The position numbers were made by a program, and so were the translations under genes. The notes beneath the pieces are model-generated. The model was given only the letters and a program-made list of their open reading frames with translations. It did no database searches and was not told where the DNA came from. 64,000 nt of DNA, taken from NCBI RefSeq assembly GCF_007673235.1, contig NZ_VDZH01000004.1, positions 124,001 to 188,000 of the forward strand, in the 5' to 3' direction. Each line of letters starts with the position of its first letter. Within the stretch, counting starts at the first letter, position 1. Shown here piece after piece: positions 25,463-34,008 of this stretch. The DNA comes from Curtobacterium pusillum (GTDB lineage: Bacteria; Actinomycetota; Actinomycetes; Actinomycetales; Microbacteriaceae).

Positions 25463-27073
25463 GTGAGCACGCCGCGGAACGACGTCCCCAGGAACAACGA
25501 CCTCCCGGATCGTGACGGTGGGCCGCGGCAGAACCCCGCTCCGAAGCAGCGCGCGACGCGCCCCTCCACCCGAGGTGGATCGAGGCCCCGCCGTGGTGCC
25601 CCGGTCGCCGGCACCCGCCCGAACCGCAACGGCGGCAACGGCAGCGGCGCCCGCGTTCGCCAGGCCCCCGTCCCGGAGCCGCAGCGGATCAGCCGCTACC
25701 GACGCTGGTTCGGCACGCTCCACCCCTCACTGCAGCTCATCGGCCTGCAGCTCTGGATGCCGCTCTTCTTCATCGTCGGCTTCTGCCTCTGCTACGTCTT
25801 CGCGTTCCACGCCCCGCACCCGCACGACGTCCCCATCGCCCTCGTCGGCAGCGACCCGACCCTCGTCGCGGCGATGGACAAGGCGCTTCCCGGCGAGTAC
25901 CTCTTCCACACCTACGACTCCCTCGCGCAGGCGAAGCGCGACGTCCTCGCCGGCACCATGGCGGTCGCGTACGACCCGTCGACGAACGAGGTCTTCAAGG
26001 CCACGGCGCACCAGTTCCAGGTCGCCTCGCTCGTCCCCGTGACCCTGAGCACCGTCCTGACCGGCATCGGGGTGGCCGCGCCGACCGTCACCGAGCTCGC
26101 ACCCCTCCCCGCCTGGGATGAATACGGCACCGTCGCCATGTACGTCATGCTCGCGTGGTGCATCGGCGGCTACATGGTCGCGATGTTCATCGGCATCATG
26201 GGCGGCCCGCTCCGGCACCGCACCCGGATGGCGGTCATCGTCGTCGGTGGCCTCGTGATCTCGCTCATCACGAACACGCTCGCCGGCCCCGTCGTCGGCG
26301 CGATCCACGGACACTGGATCGAGCTCGTCCTCATCGCCTGGGGCTGGATCGTCGCGATCGGCCTGGCGGTCAACGGCCTGAGCTACTTCGTCGGCCGCTT
26401 CATCGCCGCACCGGCCATGATCTGCTTCGTCTTCCTGTCGATGCCCTCGTCCGGCGGCGCGTACCCGAAGTGGTTCATGCCGGAGCCCTTCGCGTGGCTC
26501 AACAACGTGGTCGTCGGCTCGAGCATGGTCGACATGATCAAGCACCAGATCTACGGCGTCGGCCCGTCGTACTCGCGCGGCCTCATCACGATGGCCTGCT
26601 ACGCCGGCGCCGGACTCGTGCTCATGTACTTCGGCAAGATGTGGTGGGAGCGCCGCCGCATCCGCGCGATCGTCACCGGCCGCACCACGATGTTCCAGGA
26701 CGCCCAGACCGCGAACCGCGAGTTCCTCGGCACGCAGCGCGACGCCGAGCTCGAGCGCCACGGGTTGACCTCGACGGAGACCGGCACCCTGAGCGTGCTG
26801 CACGACGTCGACTGGGAGGACGACCGCGCGAACGGCGACGTCTTCATGGGCGGCCGCGACGGCCTCGAGACCGAGACCACCCCGACCGGGCGCATCCCCG
26901 TGGTGCGTGGCGCGGACCGCACCGGTCCGGTGCAACGGCCTGGAGGCGCGGCGACCGGCCCACGGACCCGCCCCGTCCCCCGCGTGGACGGTTCACGGAC
27001 CCCGGTCCGGTCCGACGCGTCGGGTCGCGACGCGGACGACGGGCGCCCGCACGGTCGCCACGCGGACCGCTGA
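25463..27073 (+). CDS. ABC-2/YhgE-type membrane protein
   Basis: 536 residues from a GTG with AGGAG 11 nt upstream. Residues 1-80 are disordered and basic (PRNDVPRNN, RPRRGAP). Helix 1 is about 96-116 (LWMPLFFIVGFCLCYVFAF), followed by an extracytoplasmic domain (DVPIALVGSDPTLVAAMDKALPGEYLFHTYDSLAQAKRDVLAGTM), then about five helices between 235 and 400. The arrangement resembles YhgE/Pip-like and ABC-2 permeases that work in export without a fused ATPase. The C-terminal tail is Gly/Pro/Arg-rich and includes the 16-nt core of the dispersed palindrome (26936-26951) as coding sequence. Confidence 0.75.
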   Translation: MSTPRNDVPRNNDLPDRDGGPRQNPAPKQRATRPSTRGGSRPRRGAPVAGTRPNRNGGNGSGARVRQAPVPEPQRISRYRRWFGTLHPSLQLIGLQLWMPLFFIVGFCLCYVFAFHAPHPHDVPIALVGSDPTLVAAMDKALPGEYLFHTYDSLAQAKRDVLAGTMAVAYDPSTNEVFKATAHQFQVASLVPVTLSTVLTGIGVAAPTVTELAPLPAWDEYGTVAMYVMLAWCIGGYMVAMFIGIMGGPLRHRTRMAVIVVGGLVISLITNTLAGPVVGAIHGHWIELVLIAWGWIVAIGLAVNGLSYFVGRFIAAPAMICFVFLSMPSSGGAYPKWFMPEPFAWLNNVVVGSSMVDMIKHQIYGVGPSYSRGLITMACYAGAGLVLMYFGKMWWERRRIRAIVTGRTTMFQDAQTANREFLGTQRDAELERHGLTSTETGTLSVLHDVDWEDDRANGDVFMGGRDGLETETTPTGRIPVVRGADRTGPVQRPGGAATGPRTRPVPRVDGSRTPVRSDASGRDADDGRPHGRHADR

Positions 27074-27101
27074 CGCGCGGGCCGGCGGGTATCCTGGAGG
27101 C

Positions 27102-27386
27102 ATGAACCCCCGCATCGCCTGGCACCGCGTCCTCGTCACCGTCGTCGTCGTGTTCCTCGTGCTGACGGTCGGCTTCTACGCCGCGAGCGTGCTCCTCGCA
27201 CCCGCCGACGGCCGGAACGTCGCGGGACTGTTCGTGGGCTGGGCGATGTTCGCCATGGTCGGCGCGATCGTCTTCGGCATCATCGACTTCTTCGTCCGCC
27301 CGCTCGGTGGCCGCAGCGGTGACGCCGAGGTGATGGCCGCCGCCGAGGAAGCCCGCACCGGCAGCACCCGCACCCAGACCCGTTAG
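27102..27386 (+). CDS. Small hypothetical membrane protein
   Basis: 94 residues, MNPRIAWHRVLVTVVVVFLVLTVGFYAASVLL (helix about 8-31) and a second helix WAMFAMVGAIVFGIIDFFV, then a polar tail. No known family is recognised. TATCCT (27090-27095) ends 6 nt before the ATG, so transcription probably starts at the start codon. Its last four bases overlap the stop of the convergent NUDIX gene. Confidence 0.7.
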   Translation: MNPRIAWHRVLVTVVVVFLVLTVGFYAASVLLAPADGRNVAGLFVGWAMFAMVGAIVFGIIDFFVRPLGGRSGDAEVMAAAEEARTGSTRTQTR

Positions 27387-27901
27387 GCCGGGGGTTCGAC
27401 CCCGGTACCGGTGTAGCCCGACACCGTCGCGTCGTCTTCGGCGAAGGTGAAGCGGGCCCGCACCGATCCCCCGCGGAGCACCCCCGGCAGCCAGTACTTC
27501 GCGTCGTCCCACATGGCGTCGAACGGAACGGCGTCGACCGGGATCCACCGGGGCTCGAGTTCGTCGCTGCCCGACGGGCTGCCCTGCCAGCGGCGGCAGA
27601 CGAAGACGTCCGAGACCTGGGACCAGGACGGACGGGACGGGAACTTGTAGTCCAACGTGCCCCGCGCCTCCAGGTCGTCCGTCTCGATCCGCAGGCCGAC
27701 CTCCTCAGCGACCTCGCGTACCGCGGTCTCGACCGCGGACTCCCCCGGCTCCCGCTTGCCGCCGGGGCCGACGAGGCGGCCCGTGCCGAGGCCGCGCCGC
27801 TTCTCGCCGAGGAGCACCTCGGCACCGTGCGCCCCGTCGCGCACCAGGTAGACGACCACCACGGCGGGGTGCTGGGACTTGCTCTCGTCGCGCGGGTTCA
27901 C
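27383..27901 (-). CDS. NUDIX hydrolase (8-oxo-dGTP diphosphatase-like)
   Basis: 172 residues with a complete Nudix box GGKREPGESAVETAVREVAEEVGL. The order VVVVYLVRDGAHGAEVLLGEKRRGLGTGRLVGPGGK plus WSQVSDVFVCRRWQG and LPGVLRGGSVRARFTF resembles MTH1-type enzymes that clean oxidised nucleotides. The start is GTG at 27901. It overlaps the convergent small membrane gene by 4 nt. Confidence 0.9.
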   Translation of the reverse strand: MNPRDESKSQHPAVVVVYLVRDGAHGAEVLLGEKRRGLGTGRLVGPGGKREPGESAVETAVREVAEEVGLRIETDDLEARGTLDYKFPSRPSWSQVSDVFVCRRWQGSPSGSDELEPRWIPVDAVPFDAMWDDAKYWLPGVLRGGSVRARFTFAEDDATVSGYTGTGVEPPA

Positions 27902-27940
27902 GCGTCAAGTCTGGCCGAAGTTCTGGCGTAGGCTTTTTCC

Positions 27941-27973
27941 ATGGCAGGCGTGCTGCGGGGGCATCATGGCTGA
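27941..27973 (+). CDS. Putative 10-codon leaderless upstream ORF
   Basis: ATG 27941 to TGA 27973 encodes MAGVLRGHHG. TAGGCT (27929-27934) ends exactly 6 nt before this ATG, as in the leaderless genes of this window. The stop overlaps the ATG of the next gene (27966) in another frame, which would allow coupled re-initiation. Translation is untested. Confidence 0.4.
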   Translation: MAGVLRGHHG

Positions 27974-28316
27974 GTCTCGCAGGGCGGGGCGCAGCCTCGA
28001 AGTGCTGCGTGCCGAGGCCGCCGAGGAGATCTCGATGCTCGTGGAGCACCGGAGCCGCCAGGGCGAGGACCCGTGGGAGTTCATGCCGACGCTCCCCACC
28101 GTCGACGAGCAGGTCGTGCTCATCCTCCGCGCGGACGCCGTCGAGCTCGACGCTGCGATCGGGCAGCGGAGTGCGCAGTGGTCCATGCACCCGGCGTCCG
28201 GCCAGGGCACCCGCCTCGGCGAGGAGTACCACCGGTTGCGCCGCATCGCACTGCAGCACCCGGAGCTGACGCCGGCGGTGTGGAAGCTCCTGGGCGCTCT
28301 GCCCGAGGCCGGCTAG
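27966..28316 (+). CDS. Hypothetical protein, short alpha-helical
   Basis: 116 residues, MAESRRAGRSLEVLRAEAAEEISMLVEHRSRQGEDPWEFMPTLPTVDEQVVLILRADAVELDAAIG. It looks all-helical and soluble, with a conserved-looking DPWEFMPTLPTVDEQV segment. I recognise no family. GGGGG precedes the ATG by 4 nt and the upstream mini-ORF overlaps the start. It lies between the NUDIX and pabC-like genes, divergent from the former. Confidence 0.65.
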   Translation: MAESRRAGRSLEVLRAEAAEEISMLVEHRSRQGEDPWEFMPTLPTVDEQVVLILRADAVELDAAIGQRSAQWSMHPASGQGTRLGEEYHRLRRIALQHPELTPAVWKLLGALPEAG

Positions 28317-28350
28317 GTCCTTCCCGGCCGGGCTGCGGTTGGATGGGGAC

Positions 28351-29241
28351 ATGACCGAAACCGTCCTCGCTGTCCTGAACCAGCCCTCGCGCGACGCTGC
28401 ACCGCACGACCCCGCCGCGGACGCCTTCACGTTCGCCGGGCCGCTCGAGGAGCACATCCAGGTGCAGGACCTCGGCATCATCCGCGGCGACGGCGTCTTC
28501 GAGACGATCACCGTCGTCGACGGGCACCCGCAGGCCGTCGAGCCGCACCTCGCCCGCTTCGAGCGCTCGGCGCGGATGCTCGACCTGCCCGCCCCCGACG
28601 TGGACACCTGGCGCCGAGCGATCGAGGCCGTGTGCGCCGAGCTGGACCCGGTCCGCGAGGCGATGGTGAAGACCGTCCTCACCCGTGGCGTCGAGGGGTC
28701 CGACCGGCCCACCGGGTGGGTGTACGCCGCGCCGTCCGGCGACTCGACCGCTGCGCGCACCGAGGGGATCTCGGTCGTGACGCTCGACCGGGGCTACCGG
28801 CACGACGTCGAGCGGACCTCCCCGTGGCTGCTGCAGGGCGCGAAGACGCTGTCCTACGCGGTGAACATGGCGGCCCTGCGCGAGGCGGCCCGCCGCGGCG
28901 CCGACGACGCCGTCTTCGTCTCCACCGACGGCTACGTGCTCGAGGGCACCCGCGCCAACCTGATCCTCTCCGTCGGCGGTCGGCTCGTGACGCCGCGCAC
29001 CGACATCGGGATCCTCGCGGGCACCACGCAGGCGGACGTCTTCCGGTTCGCCGAGGAGTCGGGCATCGAGACGGCGTACGAACTCGTCACGCTCGACGAC
29101 TTCCACGCGGCGGACGCGGCCTGGCTCGTGTCGAGCGTTCGGCAGGCTGCCCCGATCCGTGCGGTGAACGGGAACGAGCGGGCGATCGACGCCGAGCTCA
29201 CCACCCGGATCAACGACTTCCTGCTGGCGCGCGCGGTCTGA
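28351..29241 (+). CDS. pabC: Class IV aminotransferase (4-amino-4-deoxychorismate lyase-like)
   Basis: 296 residues of the PLP fold-type IV family. DLGIIRGDGVFETITVVDG is the domain opening; KTLSYAVNMAALREAARRGADDAVFV carries the PLP lysine, and GYVLEGTRANLILSVGGRLVTP is the second signature with the cofactor Glu. The enzyme would split aminodeoxychorismate to p-aminobenzoate for folate. The synthase component I lies at 51.2 kb. Branched-chain aminotransferase activity is an alternative, so the symbol is tentative. The ATG 28351 follows a short gap after the helical protein. Confidence 0.85.
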   Translation: MTETVLAVLNQPSRDAAPHDPAADAFTFAGPLEEHIQVQDLGIIRGDGVFETITVVDGHPQAVEPHLARFERSARMLDLPAPDVDTWRRAIEAVCAELDPVREAMVKTVLTRGVEGSDRPTGWVYAAPSGDSTAARTEGISVVTLDRGYRHDVERTSPWLLQGAKTLSYAVNMAALREAARRGADDAVFVSTDGYVLEGTRANLILSVGGRLVTPRTDIGILAGTTQADVFRFAEESGIETAYELVTLDDFHAADAAWLVSSVRQAAPIRAVNGNERAIDAELTTRINDFLLARAV

Positions 29242-29254
29242 TCAGGTGACCGAA

Positions 29255-29304
29255 TGACGGACTGGAGGCGCGGTGCCAGCTGGCACCGTGCCTCCCGTCC
29301 GTCA
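29255..29304. repeat. Dispersed palindromic element (REP-like), compact copy
   Basis: Arms 29255-29278 and 29281-29304 give a 24-bp stem with two imperfect pairs and a 2-nt loop. It fills the convergent gap between the pabC-like and amidohydrolase genes, so it may serve as a two-way terminator. Confidence 0.85.
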
Positions 29305-29311
29305 GCGGTCG

Positions 29312-30508
29312 CTACCAACGCGGCGTGGTGACGCCCGTCCCGTCGGCCCAGGTGAAGACGGACTTGCCGTCGATCCAGACGCGCGTCGCGCGGCTGGTGG
29401 CATCGAGCGGGTCACCGTCCCAGAGGACGAGGTCGGCGTCGTAGCCCTCGGCGAGACGACCGACGCGGTCACCGAACCCGAGGAACTCGGCCGGGTTCGT
29501 GGTGAGCGCCTCGAGCGCGGTCTGGCGCGGCAGGCCCTCCTTGACGGCAGCGGTCGCCTGGTCGACGAGCATGTTGATCGGCACGACGGGGGCGTCCGTG
29601 GTGATGGCGACACGGACCCCGGCGGCGGCGATCGTGGCGAGGTTCGGGATGCCGCGGTCGCGGAGCTCCACCTTCGAGCGGCTCGTGAAGAGCGGGCCGT
29701 AGATGACGGGGATGTCCTTCTCGGCGAGGACGTCGGCGATCTTGTGCGCCTCGGTGCCGTGGTTGACGACGAGGCGGTAGCCGAACTCCTCGGACAGGCG
29801 GATCGCGGTGGCGATGTCGTCGTGGCGGTGGGTGTGCTGGTCCCACACGAGCTCGCCGTCGAGGACGCGGACGAGGGTCTCCTTCGTGAGGTCGCGCGCG
29901 AACGGCTCGTCCTTCGCGGCGGCGGCGTCACGGGCGGCGCGGTAGTTCTGCGCCTCGACGAAGGCGTCGCGGATGATCTTGGCGACCCCGAGACGGGTGG
30001 ACGGCGTCTGTCCCTTGCCGCCGTACACGCGCTTCGGGTTCTCGCCGAGGGCGCTCTTGATGCTCACCGAGTCCGAGATGAGCTGCTCGTCGATCGTGCG
30101 CCCGCCCCAGGTCTTGATCGCCACGCTCTGGCCGCCGATCGGGTTGCCGGACCCGGGCTTGACGACGATCGAGGTGATGCCACCGGCGAGGGCGTCGCGG
30201 AAGCCCTCGTCGTCGATGTCGATCGCGTCGATCGCCCGGACGCCGGCCATGTTCGGGCCGGTCATCTCGTTCGTGTCGTTGCCCGCCTCACCGTTGGCTT
30301 CCTCGTGGATGCCGACGTGACCGTGCGCCTCGACGAAGCCGGGCACGAGCCACGCACCAGCGGCGTCGACGACCTCGAGCCCCGGGGGCGGCGTGACGTC
30401 CGGGCCGAGGGCCGTGATCGTGCCGTCCTCGACGACGACCGTGCCGTCGAACTCGGGGGCGGAGACAGGGACCACGTGCGCGTTGGTGACGACGAAGGAG
30501 TTGCTCAT
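29312..30508 (-). CDS. Amidohydrolase (imidazolonepropionase-like metal-dependent hydrolase)
   Basis: 398 residues. The metal site begins with GAWLVPGFVEAHGHVG (H-x-H); HTHRHDDI, RLVVNHGTEAHKI and VAITTDAPVVP supply further His and Asp ligands of the TIM-barrel amidohydrolase fold. The C-terminus RLAEGYDADLVLWDGDPLD is typical. The substrate is unknown. The ATG 30508 is supported by TACCGT (30520 to 30515, minus strand) ending 6 nt upstream, a leaderless start. It is divergent from the Fic gene. Confidence 0.9.
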   Translation of the reverse strand: MSNSFVVTNAHVVPVSAPEFDGTVVVEDGTITALGPDVTPPPGLEVVDAAGAWLVPGFVEAHGHVGIHEEANGEAGNDTNEMTGPNMAGVRAIDAIDIDDEGFRDALAGGITSIVVKPGSGNPIGGQSVAIKTWGGRTIDEQLISDSVSIKSALGENPKRVYGGKGQTPSTRLGVAKIIRDAFVEAQNYRAARDAAAAKDEPFARDLTKETLVRVLDGELVWDQHTHRHDDIATAIRLSEEFGYRLVVNHGTEAHKIADVLAEKDIPVIYGPLFTSRSKVELRDRGIPNLATIAAAGVRVAITTDAPVVPINMLVDQATAAVKEGLPRQTALEALTTNPAEFLGFGDRVGRLAEGYDADLVLWDGDPLDATSRATRVWIDGKSVFTWADGTGVTTPRW

Positions 30509-30632
30509 GTCACCACGGTATCGAGATGGGCCGACATCCCTGTCATGCATACAACATGCCGATTCCTGGCGTGCGCGGGCGTGGGTCTCCTACGGTCGCC
30601 GGACCACGACGTCCACGCCACCCGGAGGAAGC

Positions 30633-31826
30633 ATGCCGATCGACGAGCACCCCTGGCCCGCGCACACCACACGCACGGTGCCGTGGCGCAGCAGCGTCCG
30701 CCTTCCCCGTCACGATCGTCGGACGACCTCGATCAGCACCTCGATCCCGCCGTGCATCGTCGGCGCCACGTGGGTCCCCGATCGCGAGACCGAGGCGCTG
30801 CTCGACCGCGCCGCCACGGCGCTGACGGAGCTGGACGAGCGCCACGGCGCGGACCTCGGGGCGCTCGGCGGCGCACTCGACCGGACCGAGGCCGTCGCGT
30901 CCTCCCGCATCGAGCAGGAATCGGCGACCATCGACGACGTCGCCCGTGCCGTGGTCGGCGTCCGCGCGAACACGAGCGCGGTGGCTGTGGTGCGTGCCGG
31001 GGACGCCATCGAACGGCTGGTCTCGTCGGCCGGCTCCGGCACCATCACGCCGACCGCGGTGCTCGACGCCCACCGCGCACTCATGCGGGACGACCCGGTC
31101 GACGGTCGGTACGCCGGCCGGTACCGCGACGTGCAGAACTGGATCGGCGGGGGCGTCACACCCCGGCTCGCACGTCACGTTCCCCCACCGCCGGAACTGG
31201 TCCCGGCACTCATGGACGACCTGTTCGCGTTCCTCCACCGGGACGACCTGCACCCCCTCGCGCAGGCCGCCATCGGGCACGCGCAGTTCGAATCGATCCA
31301 CCCGTTCACCGACGGCAACGGTCGGATCGGGCGGGCCCTGGTCGGCGCGGTCCTGCGTCGGCGCGGCATCACACGGGTGCTGACCGTACCGGTCGCCACC
31401 GCACTCGTCGCAGAACAGGACCGGTACTTCTGGCACCTGGAGCGGTACCGGGACGGCCGGGTCGACGCGTGGATCCGCGACCTCGCGATCGCCGTCGGCA
31501 CCGTCTGCGACGAGGCCACCCTCACCGCGCTGCTGCTCGCTGAGGCATCCGCCGGACTGGGCCCGACGGTGCGCTCCGTCATCGGGGACGATCCGGTCCT
31601 GACCGAGGACCGCCTGGCGGACGGCCTCCGTGCGGCCGGACTGCACCACGACACAGCGGTCGACACCGTCGCCGCGGACCTCTGCCGGCGCGGGGTGCTC
31701 CGCGCGGTGACCGAACGCCGGCGGAACCGTGCGTGGGTGGTCGTCGCGCTGGCCGACGAGCTCGCGGCGTTCGGCGATCGCGTCCGGGCCGCCGTCCTGC
31801 AACGGGCGAATAGGGTGGGGTGGTGA
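30633..31826 (+). CDS. Fic family protein (predicted AMP transferase)
   Basis: 397 residues. The Fic motif HPFTDGNGRIGR is intact, so nucleotide transfer (usually AMPylation) to a target protein is predicted. Upstream, EAVASSRIEQESATIDDV matches the N-terminal inhibitory helix of class II Fic proteins, except Gln stands where Gly/Asn is usual after the Glu. A winged-helix-like end follows (EDRLADGLRAAGLHHDTAVDTVAADLCRRGVLRAV). The ATG 30633 has GGAGGA 5 nt upstream. The stop overlaps the GTG of the S9 peptidase (GTGA). Target protein unknown. Confidence 0.92.
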   Translation: MPIDEHPWPAHTTRTVPWRSSVRLPRHDRRTTSISTSIPPCIVGATWVPDRETEALLDRAATALTELDERHGADLGALGGALDRTEAVASSRIEQESATIDDVARAVVGVRANTSAVAVVRAGDAIERLVSSAGSGTITPTAVLDAHRALMRDDPVDGRYAGRYRDVQNWIGGGVTPRLARHVPPPPELVPALMDDLFAFLHRDDLHPLAQAAIGHAQFESIHPFTDGNGRIGRALVGAVLRRRGITRVLTVPVATALVAEQDRYFWHLERYRDGRVDAWIRDLAIAVGTVCDEATLTALLLAEASAGLGPTVRSVIGDDPVLTEDRLADGLRAAGLHHDTAVDTVAADLCRRGVLRAVTERRRNRAWVVVALADELAAFGDRVRAAVLQRANRVGW

Positions 31827-33964
31827 GCAGCGAGCACGCCCAGGCCACCCCGCCCACCGCCGCCAAGCGGCCCGTGACACGGACCCACCACGGCATCGAC
31901 TTCGTCGACGACTACGAGTGGCTGCGGGACAAGGAATCACCCGACACCCTGGCCTACCTCGAGGCCGAGAACGCCCACACCGACGCGGCGACCGCGCACC
32001 TCGGCGCCCTGCGTGACCGGATCTTCACCGAGGTGAAGGACCGCGTGCAGGAGACCGACCTCTCCGTGCCGGTGCGGATGGGCGACTGGTGGTACTTCAC
32101 CCGGACGTCCGAGGGCAGCCAGTACGGCGTGCACTGCCGTGCCCCGATCAGCGGCCCCGACGACTGGACGCCGCCCGCGGTGCTCGAGGGCGAGGCCACG
32201 CTCCCCGGCGAGCACGTCGTCCTCGACGGCAACGCCCTCGCCGACGGGCACGAGTTCTTCTCGCTCGGCACCTACGACATCAGCGACGACGGCACCCGGC
32301 TCGTCTACGGCATCGACGTCGAAGGCGACGAGCGGTACACCCTGCACGTCCGCGACCTCACGTCCGGCGCCGACCTCGGGGACGAGATCCCGAACACCGG
32401 CGCCGGTGCGACCTTCGACCCGTCCGGTCGCTACGTGTTCTACCCGACCGTCGACGCCTCCTGGCGTCCAGACCGGATCTGGCGACACACCGTCGGCAGC
32501 ACCGCCGCCGAGGACGTCGTCGTGTTCGAGGAACCCGACGACCGCTACTGGGTCGGCGTGGGCGTCACCCGGTCGTCGCAGTACATCGTCATCGAGCTCG
32601 GTTCGAAGATCACGTCCGAGGCCCTCGTCCTCGACGCCGCAGACCCCACCGGCGAGTTCCAGGTCGTGTGGCCGCGGCGCGAGGGCGTCGAGTACGAGAT
32701 CGAGCACGCGATCGTCGGCGGCAGCGACCGCTTCCTCGTGCTCCACAACGACGGCGCCGAGAACTTCGAACTCGTCGACGTCCCCGCCGACGACCCGATG
32801 TCCGAGCGGGACCGACGTGTGGTCGTCGCGCACCACACCGAGCGGCGCATCGAGTCGGTGGACGCCTTCGCCGGTCACCTCGCGCTGGAGTACCGGTCCG
32901 AGGCACTCCCCCGTGTCGCGATCATCCCGATCGAGGGCGACGGCTACGGTGACGCGCACGAGGTCCCCTTCGACGAAGCCCTGTTCTCCGCCGGACTCGG
33001 TGGGAACCCCGAGTGGGACCAGCCCACCCTCCGCATCGGTTTCACCTCGTTCGTCACGCCGTCCGAGATCAGCGACCTCGACCTCGCGTCCGGCGAGGTC
33101 ACCGTCCTGAAGCGCCAGCCCGTCCTCGGCGGGTACGACCCCGCCGACTACGTGCAGGAACGCGACTGGGCGACCGCGACGGACGGCACGCGCGTGCCGA
33201 TCTCGCTCGTCTGGCGTCGTGACGCCGTCGACACCGATCGACCGGCACCCCTGCACCTGTACGGCTACGGGTCGTACGAGCACTCGATCGACCCGGGGTT
33301 CAGCGTCATGCGACTGTCGATGCTCGACCGCGGTGTGGTGTTCGCGGTGGCGCACGTCCGCGGCGGTGGCGAGATGGGGCGGCACTGGTACGAGAACGGC
33401 AAGACCCTCACGAAGAAGAACACCTTCACCGACTTCGTCGCGGTCGCGTCGCACCTCATCGAGTCCGGCCGGACCAGCGCCGACCGGCTCGTGGCCGAGG
33501 GCGGCAGCGCGGGAGGCCTGCTGATGGGCGCCGTGGCGAACCTCGCTCCCGAGCGCTTCGCCGGCATCCTCGCCGCCGTGCCGTTCGTCGACGCGCTGAC
33601 GAGCATCCTCGACCCGGACCTCCCGCTCACCGTGATCGAGTGGGACGAGTGGGGTGACCCGCTGCACGACGCCGAGGTCTACCGCTACATGAGCGAGTAC
33701 ACCCCGTACGAGAACGTCCGGTCCGACGTGCAGTACCCGAAGATCCTCGCGGTGACCTCGATCAACGACACCCGCGTGCTCTACGTGGAGCCCGCGAAGT
33801 GGACGGCGAAGCTGCGCGAGGTCGGCGCGCCCGTCCTGCTCAAGACCGAGATGGCCGCCGGACACGGTGGCGTCAGCGGTCGGTACGACTCGTGGAAGGA
33901 ACGGGCGTTCGAGCTCGCGTGGCTGCTCGACGTCCTCGGGCTGGCGGACGACGAGCCCGCCTGA
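31823..33964 (+). CDS. S9 family serine peptidase (oligopeptidase B / prolyl oligopeptidase type)
   Basis: 713 residues. An N-terminal propeller (RTHHGIDFVDDYEWLRDKESPD...) precedes the alpha/beta-hydrolase part: FAVAHVRGGGEMGRHWYENGK, nucleophile GGSAGG, Asp in SINDTRVLYVEPAKW and His in AGHGG. It cuts short peptides in the cytoplasm; the GEMGRHWYENGKTL stretch is the oligopeptidase B pattern. Start GTG 31823 overlaps the Fic stop by 4 nt; GTG 31820 is directly adjacent. TAGGGT (31811-31816) ends 6 nt before it, so a separate leaderless mRNA is possible as well as coupling. Confidence 0.93.
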   Translation: MSSEHAQATPPTAAKRPVTRTHHGIDFVDDYEWLRDKESPDTLAYLEAENAHTDAATAHLGALRDRIFTEVKDRVQETDLSVPVRMGDWWYFTRTSEGSQYGVHCRAPISGPDDWTPPAVLEGEATLPGEHVVLDGNALADGHEFFSLGTYDISDDGTRLVYGIDVEGDERYTLHVRDLTSGADLGDEIPNTGAGATFDPSGRYVFYPTVDASWRPDRIWRHTVGSTAAEDVVVFEEPDDRYWVGVGVTRSSQYIVIELGSKITSEALVLDAADPTGEFQVVWPRREGVEYEIEHAIVGGSDRFLVLHNDGAENFELVDVPADDPMSERDRRVVVAHHTERRIESVDAFAGHLALEYRSEALPRVAIIPIEGDGYGDAHEVPFDEALFSAGLGGNPEWDQPTLRIGFTSFVTPSEISDLDLASGEVTVLKRQPVLGGYDPADYVQERDWATATDGTRVPISLVWRRDAVDTDRPAPLHLYGYGSYEHSIDPGFSVMRLSMLDRGVVFAVAHVRGGGEMGRHWYENGKTLTKKNTFTDFVAVASHLIESGRTSADRLVAEGGSAGGLLMGAVANLAPERFAGILAAVPFVDALTSILDPDLPLTVIEWDEWGDPLHDAEVYRYMSEYTPYENVRSDVQYPKILAVTSINDTRVLYVEPAKWTAKLREVGAPVLLKTEMAAGHGGVSGRYDSWKERAFELAWLLDVLGLADDEPA

Positions 33965-33994
33965 CGAGCGTGCGGCGCGCGCCGCACGCTCGTC
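33963..33994. terminator. Hairpin between convergent genes
   Basis: GACGAGCGTGCGGC (33963-33976) pairs perfectly with 33981-33994 around GCGC. It starts inside the S9 peptidase stop codon and ends 14 nt before the CYTH/CHAD gene stop, suggesting a two-way terminator. Confidence 0.7.
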
Positions 33995-34008
33995 GCCGGG
34001 CCGCGCGT

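Noticed and set aside
25463..27073. Considered as a classical ABC transporter with ATPase partner
   Set aside because: No ATP-binding cassette gene lies next to it; only the permease-like topology is visible.
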